A stretch of DNA of 20,570 bases from Laetiporus sulphureus 93-53 (Eukaryota; Basidiomycota; Agaricomycetes; Polyporales; Laetiporaceae): assembly GCF_001632365.1 (NCBI RefSeq), contig NW_024468533.1, positions 5,974 through 26,543 on the forward strand, read 5' to 3'. The translations under genes and the position numbers were made by a program. The notes beneath the pieces were generated by a model. It did no database searches, was not told the origin of the DNA, and worked only from the letters and a program-made list of their open reading frames with translations. Positions 1 through 8,843 of the stretch are shown piece after piece (position 1 is the first letter of the stretch; every line of letters begins with the position of its first letter).

Positions 1-178
1 AGCCTACAGCGCCCGTTCCGCTCAACTGGGCATTGGGGCCCCTTTGGGGCCTCCGAGATTCGAAGCGTGGCTTTCAGATGAGGGTATTTTGAAGACCATA
101 GCATAAGAATTGAGTGTGCTATAGAGGTCCCTCTGAGCATTGCCGTTGGGGGTCAACGGCACCCGGTATATAGATAGA
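1..178. repeat. Dispersed repeat copy A with terminal hairpin
   Basis: This copy aligns nearly base for base with 920-1097, and its central and terminal parts align more loosely with 657-841. It contains a GC-rich palindromic stretch around 37-52 and a conserved core (CGAGATTCGAAGC onward). It ends with a 7-bp hairpin, GCCGTTG (142-148) paired with CAACGGC (154-160), followed by CCGGTATATAGATAG. The left end may be cut by the window edge. No coding function is supported; the minus-strand ORF across it is not shared in a convincing way by the other copies. Confidence 0.8.
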
Positions 179-656
179 CCTCTGCGTCCTTCTGCATCGC
201 GTAGGGTACTTGATGATGTCGAGGAAGTCACAGCTAGCAAGGGTGAGGTCCGAGATTGAGAGGCGAGAGGTGAGAGGCGAGAGGTGGGAACAGGCGCGAG
301 GCTTCCCGATCAGGGAGGGAAATTGGCAGCAAGAGCGTATCTAAGTACACGACCTGGAGGGTCGCAAAGGGCTCTGTTCGTGGAGATTTTTGGCTGTCGC
401 AAGCAGCGCCTAGGGGATAGAGTGGATGTACGATGAGAAAAAAATAAAATGAGCTGCGCGCTAAGCGGGTGCTTATCGAGCGAGCTCAAAGAACAATGCA
501 TAGAAAACAAACCGCACGGTAAAAATACTTGAAATATTGATATGATGAGGACGATATGCATTGCTAGGGGTCCCAAATAAAAAACGGAATTTAGAGCACC
601 TGCTCAAGTTTTTAGAAATATTCTAGTCACAGTTGACAGAATGCAAAAACTTACCT
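179..656. other. Gene-free stretch between repeat copies
   Basis: No supported gene was found. A short direct duplication of GAGAGGCGAGAGGTG lies at about 258-287. A consensus minus-strand 5' splice site (CAG|GTAAGT read on the reverse strand) lies at about 651-658, at the edge of the next repeat copy, but no coding exon could be attached to it. Confidence 0.4.
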
Positions 657-841
657 GATTGCGCAAGCTTTTGCGCATGATCCATTGCGTCGAATGATTG
701 CGACCCTTTTGCGAACCCGAGAATCGAAGCAGGGCTTTCAAATAAGACTGTTTTCAAGAGGATAGGACATGATCTTGAGGAGCTAGGAGGTGCGCACGGA
801 GGGAGGCCGAATGTTACATTCGGCCCGGGTTATATAGATAG
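657..841. repeat. Dispersed repeat copy C, diverged, with its own hairpin
   Basis: The core from 718 (CGAGAATCGAAGC, then GGCTTTCA) aligns with copies A and B. The start holds a different palindrome, TGCGCAAGCTTTTGCGCA (about 659-676). The end carries a 9-bp stem, GGCCGAATG (805-813) paired with CATTCGGCC (817-825), and then CGGGTTATATAGATAG. The stem sequence differs from copies A and B but pairing is kept, while the tail after it is conserved. Confidence 0.7.
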
Positions 842-919
842 GTGATAGAATTAACTGAGGGTCTTAAAAAGACCAATATTGACCAAACCACTACCGTGAG
901 GAAACCCGCCCGATTGGGA

Positions 920-1097
920 AGCTTACAGTGCCCGTTCCGCTCAACTGGGCATTGGGGCCCCTTTGGGGCCTCCGAGATTTGAAGCGTGGCTTTCAGATGA
1001 GGGTATTTTGAAGAGCATAGCACAAGAATTGAATGTGCTATGGAGGGCCCTCTGAGCATGGCCGTTAGGGGCTAACGGCTCCCGGTATATAGATAGG
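920..1097. repeat. Dispersed repeat copy B with terminal hairpin
   Basis: This is a close direct repeat of 1-178, with only scattered substitutions. The hairpin is GCCGTTAG (1061-1068) paired with CTAACGGC (1072-1079), followed by CCCGGTATATAGATAG. Relative to copy A the change of G148 to A is matched by a change on the other arm, so pairing is preserved. Its last 33 bases overlap the third exon of a tentative minus-strand gene (1065-1392). Confidence 0.8.
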
Positions 1098-1392
1098 GCC
1101 ATATAATGTCCTGCGCATTACTAAAACCACAGGGGCACGTCCCAGAATGAAGGAATACCACACTTACCTGAACAAACCGAGGTCCGATAGAGAGCTGCCA
1201 TCCTGATCACTGGATGAATAAAAGACGAACCAAACCTGCCAGATGTACCGTCATACAGAGTATAACTCCGTATCACAGCTTCTACATCACAAAACAAGCC
1301 TGGTAAGCAATACAAACGATGAAAGAACTCTCACCAGTCATGCTCCCAACCTTGTCTGACCTCCAACGACCAACCGTACACCCTCTAGCCAT
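1065..1392 (-). CDS. Tentative small three-exon gene, unknown product
   Basis: On the minus strand three short exons join in frame: 1392-1335, 1281-1168 and 1120-1065, giving 75 codons plus TAA. The introns (53 and 47 nt) have strong donors GTGAGA and GTAAGT and AG acceptors, and all junctions are phase 1. The predicted peptide begins MARGCTVGRWRSDKVG and ends inside repeat copy B (reading ...GPIYIPGAVSP). No family is recognised. A spliced reading across a repeat end may be chance, so this is only a hypothesis; alternative upstream starts in the same frame exist up to about 1611. Confidence 0.22.
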
Positions 1393-1837
1393 GCTGATAC
1401 CCAGAGAACAACGTTGGAATGGTGTATAACCTGTAGCAACAGCCTTATACCTGGCGCAAGCGGAGATCAGCCACAAAGTGTTGGAAAAGGTGCTGGAGAA
1501 TGGGCGCCTAAGGAGAGGTTGGAAAAAATGAACTAGGGAACGCTTAATACAGTTGCGCCGGGTCCAGAAACGGGCGACAGTGTAGGGAAGAAGGGAAACA
1601 AGCCTGCGCAAGTGCCGCGCAAGACAGAGCTATCGTGTAAGATGAGGTGGACAACATTGTCTGTGACAGTACCTCACGAGGATACCAAGGAGATTGCTGA
1701 CGGCGCCGAGCGATCGGAACACAACATCAGAGTTGCACCACAGTTGCGCTGGACCAATGGGATGCCGAGCTTGCTGTTGAGGGTGTCCACAAGCCTATAA
1801 CATCTCAATTAAATTGCATAGATTGAAAACAAAATCC
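1393..1837. other. No supported gene
   Basis: Short ORFs exist on both strands (for example plus 1612-1800), but none shows a recognisable domain, a homologous copy in this window or convincing splice signals. The minus strand is open from 1611 to 1335 and could extend the tentative gene at 1065-1392 upstream. Confidence 0.3.
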
Positions 1838-1876
1838 ATGGCTCCAAGGGGCTTGGAGCCATTGGCATATAGATAG
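1838..1876. repeat. Isolated hairpin plus TATATAGATAG unit (copy D)
   Basis: An 11-bp stem, ATGGCTCCAAG (1838-1848) paired with CTTGGAGCCAT (1852-1862), has a GGG loop and is followed by TGGCATATAGATAG (1863-1876). The layout matches the ends of copies A, B and C, but the stem sequence is unrelated and no upstream core could be aligned. It directly abuts the left arm of the inverted-repeat element at 1875. Confidence 0.65.
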
Positions 1877-2163
1877 TGATGTATATAAGGCACAACCGCA
1901 GCAAACACCACACGATGTAAGTGCCGCGCTCTCCTGCGACAGACATCCGATGGTAAACATGGCAAGGCACGGCACATACCAGTGAAAGCATATGCCGCAC
2001 TTCTTAGCCAGAATATTGCTAGTAGATGATCATTGCAGAAACTCGTGCACTTGAATCTGGTCAGACTGTACCACAATGTTGTTACCATCGGATGTCTGTC
2101 GCAGGAGAGCGCGGCACTTACATCGTGTGGTGTTTGCCGCGGTTGTGCCTTATATACATCACT
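1875..2163. mobile_element. Short element with 82-bp inverted terminal repeats
   Basis: Positions 1875-1956 and 2082-2163 are reverse complements over 82 bp with a single mismatch, around a 125-bp spacer without coding signal. The outer ends read AGTGATGTATATAAGGC and its complement. This is the structure of a non-autonomous, MITE-like foldback element, or of a recent inverted duplication. AGAT occurs at 1871-1874 and at 2165-2168 but is separated from the right arm by one base, so a target-site duplication is not established. Confidence 0.75.
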
Positions 2164-3027
2164 GAGATGGTATAATTAAGTATACGATAATAATCAATTG
2201 TGAGCCCTTATCTTCATCTCATGCGGAATGTGCATAATAATCACTTGATACAATTCAGGTGTCTGACAATCTCATATCAAAGTCTACAAATATTTGTCAG
2301 TGAATATGTCTCATATGGACGACCATATTGTCACCAATGTAGCATACTACTGGATAGTATGTGTGTTTCTTCAGTACCTAATTATTCAATAAAATATATT
2401 GTGGCACTATGTGCTGCTATGCAGTGACCCTAACTGGGGGGCGACAACCAAATCCAGAGTCCAATCTAATTCACCTGCAGGAGGTGGAGAGCCACATAAT
2501 AATAATGCCATGACATAATATGTACTTGTATGCCACCCAATAAATATGACATTCAATTTAGTCGATGTAGTAATGACTCACTTCACACCTTTCGACCCCT
2601 AACTTTCTATTTCATTCAATAATACTCGGCACTGCAAAAATGAAACCAATTGTGTAAGGTGACAACAAGTGCCAGTCTCAAGTAACTGGCGATGCACAGA
2701 TGATTGTTCAGCAGTTAAATACAGCTGACAATGTCCAGTGCGAGGATGGCCGACTCTGGTACTGGTAAGTGCTTGAGCACTGGAGTGTAGTCCATATATG
2801 TCATTTAAGGAGTGGATCAGGGATGCATGTGGCAAAATGGTGACAAAGATGAACCAGAAATCAATCAGCTCAGAATGGGAGAATTCGGGAGAACAAGGAA
2901 ACAGCCAGGCAAATTCAATTAATTGCACTGGTGCAATGGTGAAATCACACCTTCGACATTGAGCATCACGCTCCGTAAACCTGCACTTGTTCTCTCGTGC
3001 ATATCTATTCAGAATTTCCTGCATTAA
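2164..3027. other. AT-rich stretch without a supported gene
   Basis: Base composition is clearly more AT-rich than the rest of the window and continues through the tandem repeat to about 3600. A 141-codon minus-strand ORF (2599-3024) starting MQEILNRYAREN is present, but it shows no recognised domain and no supporting context. It is left as non-coding by default. Confidence 0.35.
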
Positions 3028-3597
3028 AATTATTACTACTTTAATGTGTACATTTATTGTTATTAATTGTTTCCCATGTACTACTGTGAACGGTTTTGCC
3101 TAACAAATGCGCGGCAACGAAACTCGATAGTGTATGCCGCACTTTGTCACCTTTTAATGAAAGTACTTCAGCAGGTAATAGCCATGTCAGCATTTAAAGT
3201 TGGCATATAGCTTTACAAATATCCCAAACAATATTGATGGCTATAAATGTATTTCCTTATATAGCAACCCTTACCCTCACCTTCAGCGATTGAATTCAAG
3301 AATTCCCTATAATTATTACTACTTTAACGTATACATTTATTGTTATTAATTGTTTTCCATGTACTACTGTGAACGGTTTTGCCTAACAAATGCGCGACAA
3401 CGAAACTCGATAGTGTATGCCGCACTTTGTCGCCTTTTAATGGAAGTACTTCAGCAGGTAATAGCCAATGTCAGCATTTAAAGTTGGCATACAGCTTTAC
3501 AAATATCCCAAACAATATTGATGGCTATAAATGTATTTCCTTATATGGCAACCCTTACCCTCACCTTCAGCGATTGAATTCAAGAATTCCCTATAAT
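3028..3597. repeat. Two tandem copies of a 283/284-bp unit
   Basis: Unit 1 (3028-3310) and unit 2 (3311-3597) are in direct orientation and differ at only a handful of positions plus one inserted base (GCCATG against GCCAATG). Each unit begins AATTATTACTACTTTAA and ends near GAATTCCCTATAAT. A degenerate version of the unit end (CAGAATTTCCTGCATTAAAA) precedes unit 1, which suggests a longer former array. The start codon of the following gene lies at the last bases of unit 2. Confidence 0.85.
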
Positions 3598-4553
3598 GTC
3601 CGGCAGAAATCTGTCTAACACATCCACCCACAAAATCGCCATCCAATGTCCAGTATTGCACCTCTATTGCAACAAGTATATGCAGCAATTTCGCGTGGAG
3701 TACCGAGCGATCAAGGAAGTTGGACCGCTACGATGCACCCAATGCGGATGCCCGAAGGATTGCGATATTGAACACAAGACGGCTAAGAATAGTAGCATAC
3801 TCTGCACAGATGAAGCGGCGCAGACACGGTTCATAGGCCTAGCATTCATCGCATGGCAAGTCAAACGCGTACGAGATACTGTATTCAAACACTTCGAAGA
3901 TGATAGCGACTTCGTATTCGGCGCACCATTGGACAACTGCTCGTCCTATGCGAGATGGCTGACCACTGCGAGCGACAAGGGCGGTGGAGACCGTCGTGTA
4001 ACGAACCTGGTGGATGTCATGTGGGTATGCATAAGATACGCGGAAGATTTCTAGAAGAGCGACCTACCATTCGTCTTTGACGATCAGTCCAGTAAGCATA
4101 TTCCGAATGTAGGCTTATCATCTGGAATAACTTCACCAATTTATAGAAAGCTCGTCAAACAACATTCAACTGGGCTGAGCATCGCTGGTGAGGCTTACAT
4201 TAAATGCATACACATGCAATTTGATCATAGTTGCAGAGGTCGGGTTTGCGTTCAAACGCGATAGTTCTTGTGCTGCTAGAAACAGAGATGTATTGACATT
4301 GTTGTGTTATTGTCGCATTGACGTCGACGCGTCGATGAGCGACCCTAAATCAACGTCAATTTATATAGTATCGTCACCAGATAGAAATCAACATAACAAC
4401 GGCAGCATCCGACTGGAAGTAGAGATTTGGATGGATGTATGCAGGCAGACGAGTGGCGCAATGGCGTCAGAACGCAGAGAGGATACGCTTTCTAGTGCAA
4501 AGCGATCCAAAAAAAAATGGAGCGCAAGAATTGGTGTTATAATGAGACTATGA
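3596..4553 (+). CDS. Unknown three-exon gene with CxxC motif
   Basis: The model joins 3596-3997, 4055-4187 and 4237-4553 and encodes 283 aa ending in TGA. Intron 1 (57 nt, GTAACG..CTAG, phase 0) removes an in-frame TAG at 4052-4054, beyond which the same frame stays open. Intron 2 (49 nt, GTGAGG..TTGCAG, phase 1) joins to a second open frame. The protein has a Cys cluster, CTQCGCPKDC, at about residues 47-56, followed by an alpha-helical-looking stretch (FIGLAFIAWQVKRVRDTVF). The C-terminus is basic (SAKRSKKKWSAR). No family is recognised. The donor of intron 1 is not the best consensus, so a stop-disrupted pseudogene is the main alternative. The start sits at the edge of the tandem repeat, so the true 5' end may differ. 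Confidence 0.5.
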
Positions 4554-4734
4554 CGTAGAGCACATCAGACGAATACAACGCACCATGGAAGTCATCGCCA
4601 ACCACTGCTTGGGCCCGTAGTGAACAGCTAGGAGACTGATATATCTGGGCGGAACGTTATATAGGTCACTTTAACACACAAGTCGAACGATTTATCGTTT
4701 GAGGAATACACGATATGCGAGTTGATCTACATAC
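4554..4734. other. Junction between the unknown gene and a gene relic
   Basis: No gene is supported. On the minus strand this would be the first intron and following exons of the relic at 4735-4830, but no sequence resembling the later exons of its intact relative (17292-19346) was found. The relic therefore appears truncated here. Confidence 0.4.
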
Positions 4735-4830
4735 CTTTACAACTATCTCTTCGTTGATATCCAGAAGAGCGCTGGCCGCTTGATCGACTGTGGCGCGTGC
4801 AAGTGTCACATTCGAGAGGTAAACAGACAT
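4735..4830 (-). pseudogene. First-exon relic related to the 17292-19346 gene
   Basis: The ATG at 4830 opens a 32-codon exon, MSVYLSNVTLARATVDQAAS..., that ends in AAG|GTATGT, a good donor. It matches the start of the seven-exon minus-strand gene on the right, MSSYLSKVKIVRAAVDQARN..., position by position: YLS, then ARATVDQA against VRAAVDQA, then ALL. The later exons are missing. It is divergent to the gene starting at 5074, with the same spacing seen at the right-hand locus. It is either a truncated duplicate or the remains of an element end. Confidence 0.6.
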
Positions 4831-5073
4831 CGTTAGCTGGGTGTTAGTTACGGTTATAACGTAAGTGATAAGAGTCAAAAACAGACAAAGAAGCAGTTCA
4901 GGACAGATTTATAACCGTTTCGAAAAAGATACACGTCCATCGTGTCCGTAACGCGTATCATAGAAACTCGCATCAGATCACGTGATCGCGAAGCGCATGT
5001 ATCAAGACTGACTGCTCTCTGATCTTCAAACCGCGCTCATACCACTGGAACACCTCCGTACCCGTGATCCATA

Positions 5074-5908
5074 ATGTCTGATAACCAACACGTTGTCAAG
5101 AACATTGAAGACAACGTTCTGAAGGCGTACCAAGATCTACTACCCGACAAAGGGGACGAACCTCTCGTGCACTACTGGGGTAAGAATCTGAAAAGCGGTA
5201 AAAGCGTGTATGTTCACAGTCTATTCGTCGACGTACGATAGCGCTGATCATGACGATAGATCCAAAATCAAAGTTTTCATACGAGACGGTACCGTATACA
5301 GTGGGAACATCGCCATGGCGCGCATATAGCTTGCTCACACACCGCAGTGCCCAGAGAAGACAATCCTCACCATTTCGTATGGAAGCAAACACTGGAGAAA
5401 GACGAAGAGATACCGGACTCGTGGGACGTACGCGATGAATCATTCTTCTATGGCGAAACGACACTGGGTGCAAAATATATCCTCCTTGAACAGCTAATGA
5501 CATCGCGTATTAACTTGAACCATTAACAGTGGACGACGACATGGAAGATAGCGAGGTATGTGCCGTGGAGACGGATGCGGAAGAGGTAACCAGCGCGGTG
5601 ACGTTGGTTAAGGGGAAGATGTTCGGGCCAGGAAGTATGAATCCTGGCCGGCTGCGGGATTTAGGAGTATCAGCCGGACCGTCAGCGAGCAATGTGCGTG
5701 CCGGATCGAGCGGCGTACAAAAGAAAGGAAAGAAGAACAATGGAGAGACGCAGGAACCATCGCGAAAGCCCACGGTAAGGATACAATTGAGTGGTGCTGT
5801 CTCGCTAACACAATAAACAGAGAAAGAGAAAGAGAAACGACAAGGACGAAACAGGAGGCACAAAAGGCAAAGTTAGGCGAGAACACGGCCGCAAAGATCA
5901 TTCAAATG
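5074..5908 (+). pseudogene. Unknown gene, probably damaged, with basic C-terminal tail
   Basis: Exon 1 (5074-5179) reads MSDNQHVVKNIEDNVLKAYQ... and ends at a GTAAG donor. Downstream, protein-like segments occur in different frames: YSSTYDSADHDDRSKIKVF (from 5220), then HFVWKQTLEKDEEIPDSWD (around 5380), then an exon from 5530 (MDDDMEDSEV...). A clean 45-nt intron (5774-5818, GTAAGG..AACAG) leads to a final exon RKRKRNDKDE... with a likely nuclear-localisation motif, ending TGA at 5906-5908. The middle cannot be joined in one frame with normal introns. The first two segments break at an ATATAG (5325-5330) where the second copy (16040s) has ATATGG, reading Trp. Damage is therefore likely, although unusually short introns (40-41 nt) would also fit. 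A more decayed counterpart of exon 1 lies at about 19600-19680. Function unknown. Confidence 0.45.
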
Positions 5909-6100
5909 ATGAATGATTGTACTACAGTGCTGCCGTGCGATGGCCGTAACATTCTTGTCGATGGACCCATGCATATGTGATAAGTACAGAATAAAACGTT
6001 AAACGTACAAGAACGAACACAGCACGTTTGTGTCGCAGCAGTAAAGATGTGAGAACATAATACCGTAATACTTTACGGTCGAACGAGTGCGGACACTCAC

Positions 6101-6394
6101 CTTGCATTTACTCCATGCATGCGATAGGCCGTGGTGACGAATGGACAGAAAGGGTGTGTGCAGATAGGAGAAGTGATGAGAAGGTGGGATTCCGAGTACA
6201 ACTTGAATGTCCACAGGGTAGATGCATAAGAAAGAGGAGAAATCACACCGAGTACAACTCGGTGCGTTCTCTTGTGCAGTCTGATAAAGAGAAAAAACCG
6301 TTAGCATGGATATCTTTAACGTGGCACTCACCCAATAGGCCAAATCCCACCATCGAAACTCCTCGCACCATCCTCCCATACACTTCTCATCCAT
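6101..6394 (-). CDS. Possible spliced mini-gene inside repeat copy 1
   Basis: On the minus strand, exon 6394-6332 (MDEKCMGGWCEEFRWWDLAYW... region, 21 codons) and exon 6280-6101 (60 codons) join in phase 0. The intron is a textbook 51-nt one: GTGAGT donor, GCTAAC branch site and TTATCAG acceptor. The second exon contains CTRCDF and IYPVDIQVVLGIP and ends at another consensus donor, AAG|GTGAGT. Both donors are kept in copy 2 (near 16523 and 16291), where a one-base change shifts the frame. No further exon or function was identified; it may be a transcribed repeat rather than a protein gene. Confidence 0.3.
6193..6264. repeat. Paired AGTACAACT inverted repeats (repeat copy 1)
   Basis: The core AGTACAACT occurs at 6195-6203 (weak arms, CCG..TTG) and at 6251-6259 (perfect arms CACCG..CGGTG), 56 bp apart. 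The same pair is found at 16386/16443 and in part at 19769. The reverse complement appears as a pair upstream of the helicase gene (10130/10179). It could be a protein-binding or recombination site or a structural part of a repeat; the sequence alone does not decide. Confidence 0.55.
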
Positions 6395-6850
6395 ATGACT
6401 ATCACGAGTGGCCTAAGCGAGGACGTTGAAGACGGCGTGTTGAGCTGGGTTAGAGAGTGTTGGAAGTGGCAGGCCGATGGCACTTTCGGTAGAACGCGCT
6501 CAACGCGTCGGGAGGGACGAACGCCAAGCGGTGGCTGAAACGCGTCGCAGGGCGGTAGCTGGAAACAGAGCGGGCGAGTGCAGAAGGGCAGAAAACGTAT
6601 AGTACGCACCTGTGCTACTGTATTCCCCAGTCATTTGTGGCCTTTGACTTTGCGCCCACGAGACGGGAAGGTGCAGGCTGGGTAAATCCGGAGCCGCACC
6701 GGGATTTCCTAGATAGAGGCGGCAAAGATAGCAGGAGGTAGAGCCATAAGAAGAGATCAGAAGCGTGGAGAGACGCAGAGGATGAGACCGATAGGAGATG
6801 AGAGAGGAGAGAGGTTCAACACTCCCCGAACGGGGAGTGCTAAGCGCTGG

Positions 6851-7319
6851 TGAATGTTACGAGCGCTTATGCAACACGCATAAAGATAGTGCAGCTCTGC
6901 CGCGCGTCACTTACACTCAACCATCTCTGTCTGCAATTATGCGTTGTACGCAGAATTGCGAAATGCTTTCTCGTTGATCTGGTCTGTATCAAAACCTGCG
7001 CGTGAGACTGGTTGTTCCGGTCTTCACAGCGTGCGCTACTCATCGTGCGATTGACTCACTGCATAACCGCCTCCTCGTCGTGGCCGCCTACTTGCGTTAC
7101 TCGTCGTCTCCAGTTGCTTGGGCTGGCGCGCAATACATAAGCTGTGTTTACGCCAAGTATCCCGCATATCGTACGTCATTTATAGAGACTAAATCTTCTT
7201 GTTGCTGATCGAGGGATTCAGATATCAGACTTTTCCGACTTCGCTCCTGCTCAACAGCAACCGTGGCGTCATCGTCCCATCCGACACGTTATTCGCTCAG
7301 ACAGAGTTTACACGACTAG
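6851..7319. other. No supported gene
   Basis: A 68-codon plus-strand ORF (7002-7208) is present, but there is no evidence that it is expressed. A CTAG acceptor-like site at about 7316-7319 precedes the open frame of the decayed gene that follows, so the 5' exons of that gene, if any, would lie here. Confidence 0.3.
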
Positions 7320-8556
7320 GTGACAACTGCCCCTATCGATGAATCGAAACCATTTGATGTAACTCTATTGCAATTTGATCAAAATAGCTGCTTCCAGCTA
7401 GCATTCGCCACCGTAGGACTCGATTACGGATATCCCATGTTCGCCCTCCTCTCCACCATCAACCTGATACAGGAAATGGATGGCCTCTACGCACTACACC
7501 CGTTCGCTCACTACCAATGGCACCAGAGGGTGAAGAAGCTTATATGTATCACTAGGCGACTTTCTCATCGCCGAATCTTCCTTTCTCATGTACTGGATTG
7601 GGGTAGCCTCTGCTACCGTTATACTCGTCACTACGGATATCGCCTAGCGTACAAGACCAAACGTCGTGCGATAGTCGTCATGCAACAATTTCGTGAAGCT
7701 TGCAAGTCTGTTCTAGGTCTGGCTTCGATGCTAGATGCTATCGCAAATTGCGAGTGGACTACGAGGAGATCGAGTCCATCCCGTGGTTCGAGAGACCTAC
7801 GGCGAAAATCTTACACGAGGTTATACCGGAGATGACGCAGTCCGACATCCATGTCGCGATATCCATCCTCTACCATTCCACTATGGGCAGCCGTGTCAGA
7901 GTCGTCATATAACCAGAGACCGCCACTGCTTGTGTCAGCGAGATTCACGATAACGAGATTCGCACTCTCATGCACAAGCCGTTTGCCATAACCTAAACCT
8001 AACACCGCCTTTTCCTCTCTCGTTCAATGGCGATGATTTGATCAAGCGACGCGGCTGAACTGCAACACTGGATGATTATCTACAACACGTCCATATACGC
8101 GACTTTCTCCTGCAGCATAACCAACGCTTGCTCGCTGCTGCCGCCGCAGACTGTATGATATAACGAATAACTCGAGATTGCTTCGTGGGCCAGGAGATCA
8201 GATCGTTGGACCGTATCAATCCGTTCATCGTCGAGCCGTTCTGAGAACGTCTAACTTGATTGAGTTTTACGACGCCCTTCTAACACCGCTGGACGTGGCC
8301 ATCATATGGGGGTATATTGGATCCGTGAGCACTGTATGACTTTTTATTCAGTATTAGTCTCAAGACATCAACAGGTGTCGATAATAAACCCAAATAGTTC
8401 ACGACCTGGTCATGATGGCCTGATAACGTCATGTGGGCATACGGAGGATACGACGTCAACATGTTGACCACGGTTGCCGAATCGTTCTACAGTGAACGCG
8501 TCAAGGCTATATTGGAGAACAAACCCGAAGGTGCGCTCGTGAAACGCAAAGAGTGA
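7320..8556 (+). pseudogene. Decayed gene of unknown function
   Basis: A protein-like frame starts at 7320, without an ATG, after an acceptor-like CTAG (TTAPIDESKPFDVTLLQFDQ...), and runs to about 7760. A second frame then takes over (VDYEEIESIPWFERPTAKIL...) and stops at 7912. Further coding-like pieces follow in changing frames: EIHDNEIRTLMHKPFA (about 7940-7990), SNLIEFYDALLTPLDVAIIWGY (about 8250-8320) and a clean C-terminal piece MWAYGGYDVNMLTTVAESFY... from 8431 to the TGA at 8554-8556. The frame changes are not matched by good introns, so decay is more likely than splicing. The gene converges on the antisense helicase relic. No family is recognised. Confidence 0.45.
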
Positions 8557-8843
8557 CGATCTAATACCATAACCTAACCGACAAGTCGCGCAACAATATG
8601 TAAAGGATCATATGTAGTATGCTTAGGGCATCGTTGCATTGCGTCGTGTCAGTGTTCGTGTACTAGGTACATCTAGGATTCATCATATATTGTGATCCAC
8701 CGTAAGTACACGATGCACTTTTATCGTCCATCTGTAGTGGCTCAATCGAGATATCGCTTCAGTTGATCGCTCAAGCTCAATTGCATTTCTCAAAGTAACT
8801 TTAATACACATGACAACGACTAGATACGCAGACATATTCGACG

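Larger units (their letters stand above)
5264..6850. repeat. Composite dispersed repeat, copy 1
   Basis: Two blocks, about 5264-5440 and 6015-6420, match copy 2 (16044-16207 and 16207-16570) in the same order and orientation. A third block ends in the palindrome ACTCCCCGAACGGGGAGT (6821-6838, matching 16689-16706). The roughly 580 bp between blocks 1 and 2 are absent from copy 2. Other palindromes kept in both copies are ACCGTAATACTTTACGGT (6062-6079) and CACCGAGTACAACTCGGTG (6246-6264). Block 1 overlaps the exons of the 5074-5908 gene. Copies 1 and 2 are direct repeats that bracket the helicase gene. Confidence 0.75.

Noticed and set aside
1820..1876. Helitron 3' terminus
   Set aside because: The hairpin-then-short-tail layout is suggestive, but the tail ends TAGATAG rather than CTRR and no Rep/Helicase gene of Helitron type is present; kept only as an alternative explanation for the hairpin family.
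2599..3024. Minus-strand ORF of 141 codons in the AT-rich stretch
   Set aside because: No domain, no related copy in the window and no splice or start context; kept only as a note in the regional entry.
4188..4553. Separate gene starting at an alternative start codon at 4188
   Set aside because: Position 4188 is a strong splice donor (GTGAGG), and the frame is better explained as the third exon of the 3596-4553 gene.
7985..8005. Possible telomere-like repeats (ACCTAAACCTAACACC)
   Set aside because: Only two irregular units, no TTAGGG array, and isolated within a decayed gene; chance is sufficient.
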